Counted from the stretch's first letter, positions 18,215 to 26,882 are shown. The stretch is DNA of 51,673 nt from JAZDJJ01 sp043804035 (GCA_043804035.1 JAZDJJ010000097.1:1-51673), one strand, 5' to 3'. Notes: generated by a model not told the origin, from the letters alone. Numbers and translations are program-made.

Positions 18215-18455
18215 AAAATTGATAGATGGGAAAGGGTTTTCAATAGATGAAGTAAGAATACAAATATTAGATGCCATTAAATGTGAAAAAAAATATATCA
18301 AAAGTGGCAAACTTATGATTGATTTTAGGGACTTCGGTGATGATATGCTTCGCTACAGAAACGTAGTTCACGACTATTTGACTACGGATTATAAGGATAA
18401 TAATTGGGAAGTTTATATGTATTCTTTTGATAACTCAGAATGGAATAAAAATTAA
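18204..18455 (+). CDS. Small hypothetical protein
   Basis: An 83-residue charged protein, not recognised. It overlaps the serA stop by 11 bases and begins with TTG; another TTG at 18219 would give 78 residues and no overlap. The composition (FRDFGDDMLRYRNVVHDYL, NNWEVYMYSFD) is protein-like rather than random. It may be the tail of a broken gene or a small real gene co-transcribed with serA. A 32-residue reading frame follows four bases after its stop. Confidence 0.45.
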   Translation: MLAKKLIDGKGFSIDEVRIQILDAIKCEKKYIKSGKLMIDFRDFGDDMLRYRNVVHDYLTTDYKDNNWEVYMYSFDNSEWNKN

Positions 18456-18459
18456 AAAA

Positions 18460-18558
18460 ATGAACGAATACAAACAGCGTGTAATTGCCATTAAAACGGG
18501 ATACTACACGTACCCGATGATGATAAGATGGGGCAATAGAATTATGCAAGAAAGGTAG
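18460..18558 (+). CDS. Very small reading frame after 18455
   Basis: An ATG-initiated frame of 32 codons (MNEYKQRVIAIKTGYYTYPM start) four bases after the preceding stop, close enough for translational coupling. It is not recognised, and its length makes chance a real alternative. It is listed because of the spacing and because the surroundings are otherwise gene-dense. Confidence 0.25.
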   Translation: MNEYKQRVIAIKTGYYTYPMMIRWGNRIMQER

Positions 18559-18583
18559 TTATCTGCAATTTTAAATTGATGCC

Positions 18584-19153
18584 ATGAAAATATTTTTAAA
18601 ATTTATTTTTTTATTTATTTCAATTGCAACAATTGGACAAGAGAGTAAACTGAGAGATACATTAATAAAAAGAAACACAATTTATGCAGAAGCATTTGGA
18701 CAGGGATTAAATAGCTCGCTTTCATTTGACCGCTTGTATCATTTAAATAAAAAAATTAAAACTTCTTTTACTGCGGGAATTGTTATTGTACCGATAGCAG
18801 AAGGATTTGGTGATGGTAGTTATTTTGGAGTGCCTGTATCTTATAACTTTATATTTTACAAAAAGAGTCATCATATAGAGATTGGGCTTGGATTTACAAT
18901 ATTAGGAGGAAAAGACATATTCAATTGGTCATACTATTATTCATATTTTACACCTAAAATAGGATACCGATTTCAAAGACATCAAGGAGGATTATTTTTT
19001 AGGGCGACACTCACACCAATGATTGCTTTTATTAATGCCTATTTTGAGAAAGATAATTATAGAAATTTTGAATATTTTACAAACGTAGTTAATATAGATT
19101 ATCCAATATTTCCTTGGGCAGGACTTAGCATCGGATACACATTAAAAAAATAA
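18584..19153 (+). CDS. Outer-membrane beta-barrel-like protein
   Basis: A 189-residue protein with a signal peptide (MKIFLKFIFLFISIATIG, then QES) and a body of alternating hydrophobic strands (IYAEAFGQGLNSSLSFDRLY, YFGVPVSYNFIFYKK, HHIEIGLGFTI, YFTPKIGYRFQ, GGLFFRATLTPMI), ending in the strand WAGLSIGYTLKK. This pattern is that of small eight-stranded outer-membrane barrels common in Bacteroidota. No function is assigned. It has no obvious partner; the two small frames upstream are on the same strand. Confidence 0.75.
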   Translation: MKIFLKFIFLFISIATIGQESKLRDTLIKRNTIYAEAFGQGLNSSLSFDRLYHLNKKIKTSFTAGIVIVPIAEGFGDGSYFGVPVSYNFIFYKKSHHIEIGLGFTILGGKDIFNWSYYYSYFTPKIGYRFQRHQGGLFFRATLTPMIAFINAYFEKDNYRNFEYFTNVVNIDYPIFPWAGLSIGYTLKK

Positions 19154-19290
19154 AAAACTGCAACCAACATTGGTCTTGTGTCAGCGGCGGTGAAGTGCGA
19201 TTTAAAACTTTGAAATTAGAACTTATTCAGAAGTTTTACACAGCCCACAGCCCATACGTTTATTAATCGGACTCATTCAAACCTAAATTC

Positions 19291-19450
19291 AACAATGAAA
19301 CAATGAAACAATGAAACAATGTATGCCCTGAAAGGGCATTATATCATAACACAGGGCATCGCCCTGTGAGAGAAAATCTATACAACATTACGCCCTGAAA
19401 GGGCATAACAATGAAACAATGTAACAATGCAACAATTTAATAATTCAACA
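19291..19450. repeat. ACAATGAA tandem repeats and GCCCTGAAAGGGC palindromes
   Basis: The gap before the YCF48 gene is filled with low-complexity tandem copies of ACAATGAA (19291-19321, continuing in degenerate form at 19408-19450). These bracket two copies of the palindrome GCCCTGAAAGGGC (19325-19337 and 19392-19404) and one ACAGGGC-ATC-GCCCTGT hairpin (19351-19367). The arrangement is a REP-like cluster. At 19179-19192 the string TGTCAGCGGCGGTG recurs with one change, inverted, at 37207-37220. Confidence 0.7.
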
Positions 19451-19452
19451 AT

Positions 19453-21576
19453 ATGAAAAAAACCTTTTCTTTCTCAATCTTGGCATCTTGCTTTCTTGCA
19501 TCTTGCCTTTTTACTTCTTATTTTTCTTTTTCACAATGCGGATGGTATTCGCAAAACTCTTCGCAGGGAAATTCTTTAAATTCAGTTTATTTCACCGATG
19601 TTAATACGGGTTATGTTGTAGGTTATTATGGAACCATTTTGAAAACAAGCGATGGCGGGAGCAATTGGTCAGCGCAAACAAGCGGAACAACAATTACTTT
19701 ATTTTCAGTTTATTTCACCGATGCCAATACGGGTTATGCCGTAGGTTCTGATGGAACCATTTTGAAAACAAACAATGGTGGAAGTAATTGGTCAACACAA
19801 TCAAGCGGAATAACGACTACTTTACGTTCAGTTTATTTTACCGATTCCAATATAGGTTACATTGTTGGCGAGAGTGGAACCATTTTAAAAACAAGTAATG
19901 GCGGGAGCAGTTGGTCAGTACAATCAAGCGGAACATTGCAATTGTATTCAGTTTATTTTCCCAATGCCACTACGGGTTACGTTGTGGGCAATGGTGGAAC
20001 CATTCAGAAAACAAACGATGGCGGAAGCAATTGGTCAGTACAATCAAGCGGAACAACGCAATCGTTATATTCAGTTTATTTCACTGATGCCAATACGGGT
20101 TATGTTGTAGGCAGTGGTGGAACCATTTTAAAAACAGGCAATGGTGGAAGCAATTGGGTAACACAAGCAAACGAAATAACGCAGTGGGTAAATTCAGTTT
20201 ATTTCCCTGATGCTAATACGGGTTACGTTGTAGGAGGTAGTGGAACCATTTTTAAAACAGGTAATGGTGGTGGAGCATTTTCTGTTAGTATTGATGTAGT
20301 AAACCAAATCATTTGTTTAGGACAAAGCACAACTCTCACAGCAAAACCAAACGGAGAAACGTATATATGGAACACGGAACAAACAACACAATCTATCACT
20401 GTTTCTCCTACCAACACAACTACATACTCTGTTACTATTACCACTTCTTGTGGTTCAGGAACTGCTAATGCTGTTATTACTGTCAGTCATCCTACTTTAA
20501 TCAAAACATTCAAGAATGCTTCCTGCTATAATAATGATGGTGAAGCAACAGTAACTGCAAGCGGTAGTGCGTCTCCTTATTTTTATTTGTGGAGTAATGG
20601 GCAAACAAATCAGAAAATATCGGCACTTAGCAGTGGCAGTTATACAGTTACAATTACAGATACAAACGGCTGTAAGATTTCCGATACTGTGCAAATAAAT
20701 AATTCTGTTGTTTCATCTGCACTGCCCATCTGTGCTGTTACAGTAGATTCTCTTTCAAAGTATAATCTTATTATCTGGGATAAAACATCTTATCCGATTG
20801 CAGATACATTTTTTGTTTATCGTGATACAGCAAACAACAATTATGCAATCATAGGAAAAGTTCCTTATACTTCTCTGAGCCAGTTCATTGATACAGTACG
20901 CACACTTTATGCCGCCAACGGAGATCCTAATGCTTCAACATGGAAATATAAAATAGCCGTAAAAGATACTTGCGGAAACATAAGCCAAATGAGTCCATAT
21001 CATAAAACATTATTCATTCAAAACAATAACGGTAACTTTTCATGGAATGATTATCTGATTGAAGGGCAGACAGAACCTGTTCCTGCACTTTCAAATTATT
21101 TGTTCCAACGTGATACTCTCTCAACAGGAAATTGGGTAACCATACAAACATTAGGAGCTTCTTCGCTGTCTTACACTGATGTCAACTATACCACTTACCA
21201 GAATACCGGCTTATGGCGAGTAATAACTAAATGGAACATCAGTTGCACTCCAACAATAATAAAAAACCCTCAACCGATGGTAAGTTACAATTTTTCCAGG
21301 TCTAATCATAGTCGTATAACAAATGTTAATGTTAATACATATTTGAATGAAAGCGATATTATTATTTCGCCTAATCCAAATACAGGGCAATTCAAAATAC
21401 AGAGCAGTAAATTTATTCGGGATATAGATGTGTTCAATATATATGGAGCAAAAATATATTCACAACAAAACCCTAATCTTAATTCCTTTACTCTTGATTT
21501 GCAGAACGGGATTTATTTTTTGCAACTAAAAACTGAACAAGGAACGATAAATAAAAAAATTATTATACAGAAATAA
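19453..21576 (+). CDS. YCF48/BNR-repeat secreted protein with T9SS type A sorting domain
   Basis: A 707-residue exported protein. After a signal peptide (about 1-27, ending FSQC) come about six near-identical 40-43-residue repeats (about 40-275) of the type SVYFTDANTGYVVGSGGTI-LKT-GGSNW, which form a YCF48-like propeller. An Ig-like/SprB-type region (about 280-410) with YLWSNGQTNQ follows, then a fibronectin-like region (about 415-620), and last a type A sorting domain (ISPNPNTGQFKIQ to IIIQK, about 635-707). The repeats are also very alike at DNA level, which indicates recent expansion. The role is unknown; cell-surface localisation is inferred from the sorting domain. Confidence 0.88.
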   Translation: MKKTFSFSILASCFLASCLFTSYFSFSQCGWYSQNSSQGNSLNSVYFTDVNTGYVVGYYGTILKTSDGGSNWSAQTSGTTITLFSVYFTDANTGYAVGSDGTILKTNNGGSNWSTQSSGITTTLRSVYFTDSNIGYIVGESGTILKTSNGGSSWSVQSSGTLQLYSVYFPNATTGYVVGNGGTIQKTNDGGSNWSVQSSGTTQSLYSVYFTDANTGYVVGSGGTILKTGNGGSNWVTQANEITQWVNSVYFPDANTGYVVGGSGTIFKTGNGGGAFSVSIDVVNQIICLGQSTTLTAKPNGETYIWNTEQTTQSITVSPTNTTTYSVTITTSCGSGTANAVITVSHPTLIKTFKNASCYNNDGEATVTASGSASPYFYLWSNGQTNQKISALSSGSYTVTITDTNGCKISDTVQINNSVVSSALPICAVTVDSLSKYNLIIWDKTSYPIADTFFVYRDTANNNYAIIGKVPYTSLSQFIDTVRTLYAANGDPNASTWKYKIAVKDTCGNISQMSPYHKTLFIQNNNGNFSWNDYLIEGQTEPVPALSNYLFQRDTLSTGNWVTIQTLGASSLSYTDVNYTTYQNTGLWRVITKWNISCTPTIIKNPQPMVSYNFSRSNHSRITNVNVNTYLNESDIIISPNPNTGQFKIQSSKFIRDIDVFNIYGAKIYSQQNPNLNSFTLDLQNGIYFLQLKTEQGTINKKIIIQK

Positions 21577-21593
21577 ATACAAAGAGGTTGATG

Positions 21594-21631
21594 GTAAATT
21601 GTTAATGGTTAATTGTAAATTGTTAATGGTT
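21594..21631. repeat. Direct repeat GTAAATTGTTAATGGTT x2
   Basis: A 17-base unit is repeated with a four-base spacer between the YCF48 gene and the DUF4197 gene. At 21652-21674 a string TGTAGTGAGCTTGCCGAACT follows that recurs at about 49046-49065, which points to further small dispersed repeats. Confidence 0.7.
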
Positions 21632-21706
21632 GTTGAGAATTTATTACTTGTAGTGAGCTTGCCGAACTATGCGAGAAAAAACAATTAAACATTAAACTAA
21701 TAATTT

Positions 21707-22453
21707 ATGAAAACAATCAGAAATATTTCCTTGATTTTTATTTCTCTTCTTTATTTTTCCTGTGCGTCAACAGGACAAATTGATTTGAATAAAACTTTGG
21801 ATAACGTTCAAAAAGAGATTGAGCAATATTCTAAAAATCCCAAGCCACTCACTAACGATGAAGTGATTTGTGGACTGCGTGAAGCGTTGAATGTTGGAAC
21901 AAATAATTCCACAACATCGGCATCCCAAACAGATGGCTTTTATAAAAACCCGCTCATTTTTATTCCGTTTCCTCCCGAAGCAATCAAAATAAAAAATACA
22001 GTTGAAAAGATAGGGATGAAAAAACAAGTGGGAGATTTTGAAATGAGTATGAATCGTGCAGCGGAAGAAGCATCAAAAACTGCTGCACCGGTTTTTCTGG
22101 ATGCTATCAAAGCAATGAGTATTTCAGATGGCTTTTCTATTTTGAACGGCAATGATAATGCGGCAACTCAATATCTGAAAGACAAAACTTCTGCTGATCT
22201 TACAACTAAATTTACTCCCATCATTAAGAAAGCAATTCAAAAAGTAGAGGTTACAAAATACTGGAACCCGATTATCACCACTTATAATAAAATTCCCGGA
22301 GTGGAAAAACAAAATCCAAATCTTGAGCAGTACATTACTCTGCGAACGTTAGATGGATTGTTCAAACTTATTGCCGGAGAAGAATACAAAATCCGCAAAG
22401 ACCCTATTGCAAGAATTACGGATATTTTAAAAAAGGTTTTTGGAAGTAAATAA
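21707..22453 (+). CDS. DUF4197 family lipoprotein
   Basis: A 248-residue protein with a lipoprotein-like signal (LIFISLLYFSCAS, Cys near 19) and a body matching DUF4197: LTNDEVICGLREALNVG near the start, FYKNPLIFIPFPPEA, MNRAAEEASKTAAPVF, YLKDKTSADL, and the end TLDGLFKLIAGEEYKIRKDPIARIT. The fold is helical, the location is presumably the periplasmic face of a membrane, and the function of the family is unknown. It is convergent with the universal stress gene at a 16-base distance. Confidence 0.85.
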   Translation: MKTIRNISLIFISLLYFSCASTGQIDLNKTLDNVQKEIEQYSKNPKPLTNDEVICGLREALNVGTNNSTTSASQTDGFYKNPLIFIPFPPEAIKIKNTVEKIGMKKQVGDFEMSMNRAAEEASKTAAPVFLDAIKAMSISDGFSILNGNDNAATQYLKDKTSADLTTKFTPIIKKAIQKVEVTKYWNPIITTYNKIPGVEKQNPNLEQYITLRTLDGLFKLIAGEEYKIRKDPIARITDILKKVFGSK

Positions 22454-22469
22454 AACTAATTGATTACTA

Positions 22470-23357
22470 TTATTCCACACTTTTGTATTTCCTTATATCA
22501 GGAATAATGCTCATCACAGGAATATCAGAGTTGTTTATAATTTCCTGAGCCGTTGAGCCAATGAAGTAACGGGTGAAATCAAATTCCTGCTGAGTCATAA
22601 CGATAATAAGATCTCCATCTACTTTATGTGCATAATCAATAATGCAATGAGCAGGGGTTTCTTCGCCTTTCATGATTTTGATAATTTCAGCAGTACATTC
22701 CACATCTTGTTTTTGAATATATGCTTTTACTTGTTCTAACTGTCGTGTGAGACGATTCACTACAAACTCATCGTAACTCGGAAGAATAGAAACAACTCGG
22801 ATAGCTGCTTTATTGATTCCAAGTTTTGCAATTTCTAAAGCATGGTGAACTTTGTCGCGTGTTTCTTTAGTAAGATCTAACGGAAGAACAATATTTTTAC
22901 AGCCATCATAATGATGTTTTCCTTGAATGGTAATAACCGGGTGAGTAACTTCACGTATCACTCGTAAAGCATTGGAGCCAATAAATCTTGCTTTTAATTC
23001 GGTACAACTGTTGTGTCCCATGATAATCATGAGAGCATCAATCATACTGGCAACTTCAATAATTTTTTCGTATGGTTTTCCATGTGCAATCATCGTGTCT
23101 ACACTAATTTTATTTTCCTTTTCTATGTCCTCAGCAATTTTATTTAGTTTTTTCTGGATATCTTTTTTTATGTTATCAAACTGCTTTTGGGAATAAAAAA
23201 GAAGAGAAGCAATAGATCCTTTTTCTTCAATTACATAAAGAAGAAGAATTTCTGCATTATATTCTCGTGCAAGGTTATAGGATTGTCCCAGTGCAATGAG
23301 AGATTGTTCCGAAAAATCTATTGGAACTAAAATTTTATTATTATTTTTTTTTGTCAT
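22470..23357 (-). CDS. Universal stress protein with two UspA domains
   Basis: A cytosolic protein of 295 residues built from two tandem UspA folds (about 6-145 and 150-285). The first starts ILVPIDFSEQSLIAL and contains MIMGHNSCTELKARFIGSNALRVI, close to the G2xG9xG(S/T) nucleotide-binding pattern. The second ends VMTQQEFDFTRYFIGSTAQEIINNSDIPVMSI. Such tandem Usps are common in Bacteroidota and are induced by starvation or stress in known cases. No operon partner. Confidence 0.92.
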   Translation of the reverse strand: MTKKNNNKILVPIDFSEQSLIALGQSYNLAREYNAEILLLYVIEEKGSIASLLFYSQKQFDNIKKDIQKKLNKIAEDIEKENKISVDTMIAHGKPYEKIIEVASMIDALMIIMGHNSCTELKARFIGSNALRVIREVTHPVITIQGKHHYDGCKNIVLPLDLTKETRDKVHHALEIAKLGINKAAIRVVSILPSYDEFVVNRLTRQLEQVKAYIQKQDVECTAEIIKIMKGEETPAHCIIDYAHKVDGDLIIVMTQQEFDFTRYFIGSTAQEIINNSDIPVMSIIPDIRKYKSVE

Positions 23358-23475
23358 AATCGTAATATTTTATGAATTTATTTTAAATTAAAAAGTAAAA
23401 GTAATAATTTTTTGCATGTAAAAAAAAATACTTTGATTACCATATTCCAACAGATTTACTCATCCGCCTTACGTC

Positions 23476-23507
23476 AAAGATATTAACAATGCATTGTTAA
23501 TATCTTT
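23476..23507. repeat. Perfect 32-base palindrome followed by T-run
   Basis: AAAGATATTAACAATG is followed immediately by its exact reverse complement and then by a run of Ts. It would form a bidirectional terminator-like hairpin, yet it lies between divergently oriented genes, where neither transcript needs to end. A related hairpin, sharing AACAAT-(two bases)-ATTGTT, lies at 51612-51647 upstream of the IS transposase. Confidence 0.75.
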
Positions 23508-23557
23508 TTTTTTGAGCTTCTTTTAATATAGATTTTTGAATGATATTTGTAAAAATA

Positions 23558-23690
23558 GGTATTGTTAAATAAGTATAGGTATTGCTTCCCATTTCGTTCC
23601 TCATGGTTCACAATGACGCTCAATTTAAACGTCATTGCGAGGGAGGAACGACCGAAGCAATCTAAAAATCTATACCAAATTAACAATGCC
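23558..23690. repeat. Small inverted-repeat element with GTCATTGCGAG core
   Basis: Ends GGTATTGTTAA and TTAACAATGCC are near-inverses, with inner inverted segments GTATAGGTATTGCTTC and GAAGCAATCT...CTATACC. The core GTTCCTC...GACG and CGTCATTGCGAGG...GGAAC is the same core as in the GGGCAGTTC family, but the outer ends differ. About 133 bases, with no coding capacity. Confidence 0.65.
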
Positions 23691-23722
23691 GTAAAAATAA
23701 ATTATTTTATATTTTTTTTCTT

Positions 23723-24616
23723 ATGAACGAAAAAGAATTTACTGCTTTGATTAGTTTGCTGGATGATACAGACACTCTTGTATTTCAACAGGTACGTGAA
23801 AGATTTTTTTCTATAGGCAGTCAGGTAATACCTTTGTTGGAAAGTGTATGGGAAAATTCTTCTGATGTTGTAATACAAAACAGGATTGAGGAAATAATTC
23901 ATGGTATACAGTTCAATACCATTATTGACAAATTATCAGAATGGACATTAACACAGGAACAGAATCTTCTGGATGGCGCTTTGTTGATTGCAAAGTATCA
24001 GTATCCTGATTTGAACGAGAAAAAAATCAGAAAGCAATTACATCAAATTAAGCAAGACATCTGGATTGAACTCAATGATAAACTTACTGCACTTGAAAAA
24101 GCAAGAATCGTCAATCATATTCTTTTTGAAGTTCACAACTTTAGTTCCAACACACAAAACTATCATTCACTTCAAAGTTCATATATCAATAATGTTTTAG
24201 AAAGCAAAAGAGGCAATCCTCTTTCACTTTCAATTTTATATTTAGTGATTGTTCAGGAATTAAACATTCCGATTTTTGGCGTGAACCTGCCTGAACATTT
24301 TATCCTTTGTTACAAAGACGAAAATCAGGTAATGTCTATAAAAAATAAAAAAGATTCTGAAATGATTTCCGATGGAATTTTGTTTTACATAAATCCTTTC
24401 AACCGCGGTGTAGTATTTGGAAAAAAAGTAATTGATACATTTCTGATAAAATTAAATCTTGATCCGCAACCGAATTTTTATCAGCCCTGTACAAATGCCG
24501 AAATGATAAAACGTCTCATGCGAATTCTTATTAACTCATATCAAAAACTCGGATATTCCAATAAGGTCTCTGAAATAAAAATCCTTCTATCGTCTCTTGA
24601 TAAAACAAAAGTGTAG
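23723..24616 (+). CDS. SirB1/transglutaminase-like family protein
   Basis: A 297-residue cytosolic protein. The central part carries the Transglut_core2/UPF0162 signature: HNFSSNTQNYHSLQSSYINNVLESKRGNPLSLSILYLVIVQELNIPIFGVNLPEHFIL in segments at about residues 137-195. In this family the classical transglutaminase cysteine is replaced (here RGNPLSLS), so catalysis is doubtful. The N-terminal 90 residues are helical and HEAT-like. The cellular role is unknown in general. Convergent with the sugar transferase at five bases. Confidence 0.82.
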   Translation: MNEKEFTALISLLDDTDTLVFQQVRERFFSIGSQVIPLLESVWENSSDVVIQNRIEEIIHGIQFNTIIDKLSEWTLTQEQNLLDGALLIAKYQYPDLNEKKIRKQLHQIKQDIWIELNDKLTALEKARIVNHILFEVHNFSSNTQNYHSLQSSYINNVLESKRGNPLSLSILYLVIVQELNIPIFGVNLPEHFILCYKDENQVMSIKNKKDSEMISDGILFYINPFNRGVVFGKKVIDTFLIKLNLDPQPNFYQPCTNAEMIKRLMRILINSYQKLGYSNKVSEIKILLSSLDKTKV

Positions 24617-24621
24617 TGAGT

Positions 24622-25206
24622 TCAAAAAATTTTTCCGAAGGTTTTAAAAATAATTTTTAAATCAGTGAGCATACTTTGCTCTTTTATGTAGCGGAGATTT
24701 AATTTCAGTTTTGCTGACATTATTTCAGAAATATAAAATTGTTCGGGATTTTCCGATTTAGAAAGAATCTCGCTCTCATTTGAATATTTAATAGATGCAT
24801 AATCAGTAATGCCGGGCTTGACAGATAAAACATTTTTTTGTTCCTCACTGTACATTTCCACATATTTTCTCACTTCAGGACGCGGACCAACAAGCGACAT
24901 ATCGCCAACAAGCACATTGAATAACTGGGGTAGTTCATCCAATTTATATTTACGAAGAAAATATCCAACAGATGTAATGCTTGAATTTTTTTTCCCTATT
25001 GTAAGCAGTCCGTTTTTATCAGAACCAATTTTCATAGTGCGAAATTTATAGAGCAAAAAATCTTTTCCGTTTTTCCCCACTCTTTTCTGTAAGTAAAAAA
25101 TAGGAAAACCCGAACCGATAAAAACCAATAAAGAAATAATAATAAAAACAGGAAGTAGAATAATGATACCGACGAAAGATGAGAATATGTCAAAGATACA
25201 TTTCAT
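24622..25206 (-). CDS. Undecaprenyl-phosphate sugar phosphotransferase (small monotopic type)
   Basis: An initiating phosphoglycosyltransferase that moves a sugar phosphate from a UDP-sugar to undecaprenyl phosphate at the inner membrane. At 194 residues it is the minimal PglC-like form: one N-terminal membrane re-entrant helix (about 8-32), then KRVGKNGKDFLLYKFRTMK, and the catalytic Asp-Glu region KYKLDELPQLFNVLVGDMSLVGPRPE. It overlaps the aminotransferase gene by four bases (ATGA), so the two are co-translated. Together they fit synthesis of an amino-deoxy sugar glycan (surface polysaccharide or glycoprotein); the rest of the pathway is not in the window. Confidence 0.9.
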   Translation of the reverse strand: MKCIFDIFSSFVGIIILLPVFIIISLLVFIGSGFPIFYLQKRVGKNGKDFLLYKFRTMKIGSDKNGLLTIGKKNSSITSVGYFLRKYKLDELPQLFNVLVGDMSLVGPRPEVRKYVEMYSEEQKNVLSVKPGITDYASIKYSNESEILSKSENPEQFYISEIMSAKLKLNLRYIKEQSMLTDLKIIFKTFGKIF

Positions 25207-26423
25207 GTAATGATTTCTTCAACTGATTTTACAACTGCTTTAATTACGACATCAATTTGTTCATCAGTAAGACCAAAAAAAACAGGTAACGAAATTTCTC
25301 TGGAAAAATTATCGTAAGCATTCGGATAATTTTTTATTTTGTATCCGAGTTTTTTATACGCACTCATCATTGGAACGGGAATGAAATGCACATTCACTGA
25401 AACATTACGATTAAAAATTCTTTTTATGATTGCATCCCGTTGTTCCTCCGAAATATTTTTTATCCTGAGCGGATACAGATGATATGATGATTCTCTGTAT
25501 AAATCTTTCAATAAAGGAACTTCAGCCCAATTAAAATTTAAAAATGTTTGAGAATATTTTTCGCAGATATATTTTCTTTTAGGAATAGTTTCTTTATCGT
25601 ATTCTTTCATTTCAGCAAGTCCCATAGCAGCAGCAATATCAGTCATGTTGCATTTGTACCCTGCTTCAATAATATCGTAGTGCCAGTCGTTTTTTTGAAT
25701 TTTCAAAAATGCATCTTTGTTTTGTCCGTGAAGAGATTTTATATTCAAAGAAGAATAAATTTTCAAATTATCAAACGGGTTTGGAAGATTCAAACAAACT
25801 GCACCACCTTCTGCGGTTGTAAGATTTTTTACGGCATGAAAAGAAAAAACCGAAACATCAGTAAGCGATCCTGTTTTTTTGTTTTTGTATTTTCCACCAA
25901 TAGAATGCGCAGCATCACTTAATATCAATATTCTTTTCAGTTTTTTTTGTTCGTCAATTAACAAATTTGGTTTAAATTTTTTTCTGATAATTTTTTGTTT
26001 CACCAAATCATTTATTGCATCATAATCACAGGGAAATCCACCAAAGTCAACAGGTATAATTACTTTGGTGCGTGAAGTAATTGCTCTTTCAATTTTCTCA
26101 ACGGATATATTGAAATCATTTTTATTTACATCCACAAAAACGGGTTTCGCTCCGCAGTGAATTACTACATTTGCAGTTGCAGAATATGTGTAAGCAGGAA
26201 TAATTACCTCATCACCTTTTTGTACGCCAAACCAGCGAAGCACCAACTCAAGCCCTGCTGTTGCTGAGTTCAAACAAAGTACTGATGGAACATTGCAATA
26301 TTCCGCGAGTTTTTTTTCGAAAAATTTTGTCTTTGGTCCGGTTGTAATCCATCCCGAATACAAAACTTCTTTGACGGCATTTACAACTTCATCGGTTATT
26401 TTTGGAGGAGCGAAAGGAATCAT
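25203..26423 (-). CDS. DegT/DnrJ/EryC1/StrS family sugar aminotransferase
   Basis: A PLP-dependent aminotransferase acting on nucleotide-linked 4-keto sugars, a step in making amino-deoxy sugars. The start MIPFAPPKITDEVVNAVKEVLYSGW, the block NSATAGLEL, AYTYSATANV, Asp170 in ILSDAAHSIGG (cofactor pyridine nitrogen), and Lys199 in FSFHAVKNLTTAEGG (Schiff base) are all present. Its 406 residues are slightly longer than the usual 370-390, owing to an insert around 141-165 (VKQKIIRKKF...). It is the first gene of a two-gene unit with the downstream sugar transferase. Confidence 0.92.
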   Translation of the reverse strand: MIPFAPPKITDEVVNAVKEVLYSGWITTGPKTKFFEKKLAEYCNVPSVLCLNSATAGLELVLRWFGVQKGDEVIIPAYTYSATANVVIHCGAKPVFVDVNKNDFNISVEKIERAITSRTKVIIPVDFGGFPCDYDAINDLVKQKIIRKKFKPNLLIDEQKKLKRILILSDAAHSIGGKYKNKKTGSLTDVSVFSFHAVKNLTTAEGGAVCLNLPNPFDNLKIYSSLNIKSLHGQNKDAFLKIQKNDWHYDIIEAGYKCNMTDIAAAMGLAEMKEYDKETIPKRKYICEKYSQTFLNFNWAEVPLLKDLYRESSYHLYPLRIKNISEEQRDAIIKRIFNRNVSVNVHFIPVPMMSAYKKLGYKIKNYPNAYDNFSREISLPVFFGLTDEQIDVVIKAVVKSVEEIIT

Positions 26424-26430
26424 GATTTTA

Positions 26431-26438
26431 CAAAAATA
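26431..26438 (-). promoter_or_regulatory. -7 box before the DegT gene
   Basis: The minus strand reads TATTTTTG (TAnnTTTG), eight bases upstream of the ATG. The -33 position would fall near the end of the repeat element at 26458-26572, and no TTG is seen there. Confidence 0.35.
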
Positions 26439-26457
26439 TCAATTATGTTTACTTTTC

Positions 26458-26572
26458 AGGACTTACGCAAGAATACTTTTTGTCTCTCGCAAAGGCGCAA
26501 AGTTCGCCAAGAAATACGAAAATACTTTGCGTTTATTAAATCTGCGAGAAATATACAAAGTGCATAAGTCCT
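26458..26572. repeat. Small inverted-repeat element (AGGACTTACGCA family)
   Basis: A 115-base element with ends AGGACTTACGCA and TGCATAAGTCCT. Inside, TCTCGCAAAGGCGCAAAGT pairs with ACTTTGCGTTTAT...TCTGCGAGA. A near-identical copy starts at 50245 but lacks its right end. Fragments of the terminal motif occur at about 42526 and 46718, and next to the IS transposase at about 50544, which hints that the IS mobilises it. Confidence 0.75.
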
Positions 26573-26578
26573 AAAACA

Positions 26579-26872
26579 TTATTTAGTAACCGGCACTTTC
26601 TCTTTTAGTTTGTTGGCAAAATTTTTTGCTGGTTTAAAAGCAGGAATATTATGAGCAGGAATCATAATGATTGTATTACTGGACATAATTCTACCTGGCT
26701 TTGCAGCTCGCTTCTTAATAAGAAATGTTCCGAAGCCGCGCAGATAAATATTTTTTCCTTCGCACATGGAATTTTTAACTACACTTACAAATGCTTCAAT
26801 GATTGCTTTGGTTTCTTCTTTTTCAATCCCGGTCTTTTCCGAGATTTTGGTAACGATATCTGATTTAGTCAT
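26579..26872 (-). CDS. HU family DNA-binding protein
   Basis: A small nucleoid protein of 97 residues that bends DNA as a dimer. The order is helical dimerisation part MTKSDIVTKISEKTGI and EAFVSVVKNSM, then GKNIYLRGFGTFLIKKRAAKPGR, which is the HU/IHF signature region, the DNA-binding arm, and the end PAFKPAKNFANKLKEKV. It starts 10 bases after the stop of the methyltransferase gene on the same strand, so it may share that transcript, but it is more likely a core gene against which the restriction operon sits. Confidence 0.93.
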   Translation of the reverse strand: MTKSDIVTKISEKTGIEKEETKAIIEAFVSVVKNSMCEGKNIYLRGFGTFLIKKRAAKPGRIMSSNTIIMIPAHNIPAFKPAKNFANKLKEKVPVTK

Positions 26873-26882
26873 AAAAAATAAT

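Noticed and set aside
19576..20275. Regular repeats that could suggest a CRISPR array
   Set aside because: The units are about 125 bases long with no unique spacers and encode YCF48 propeller blades in frame.
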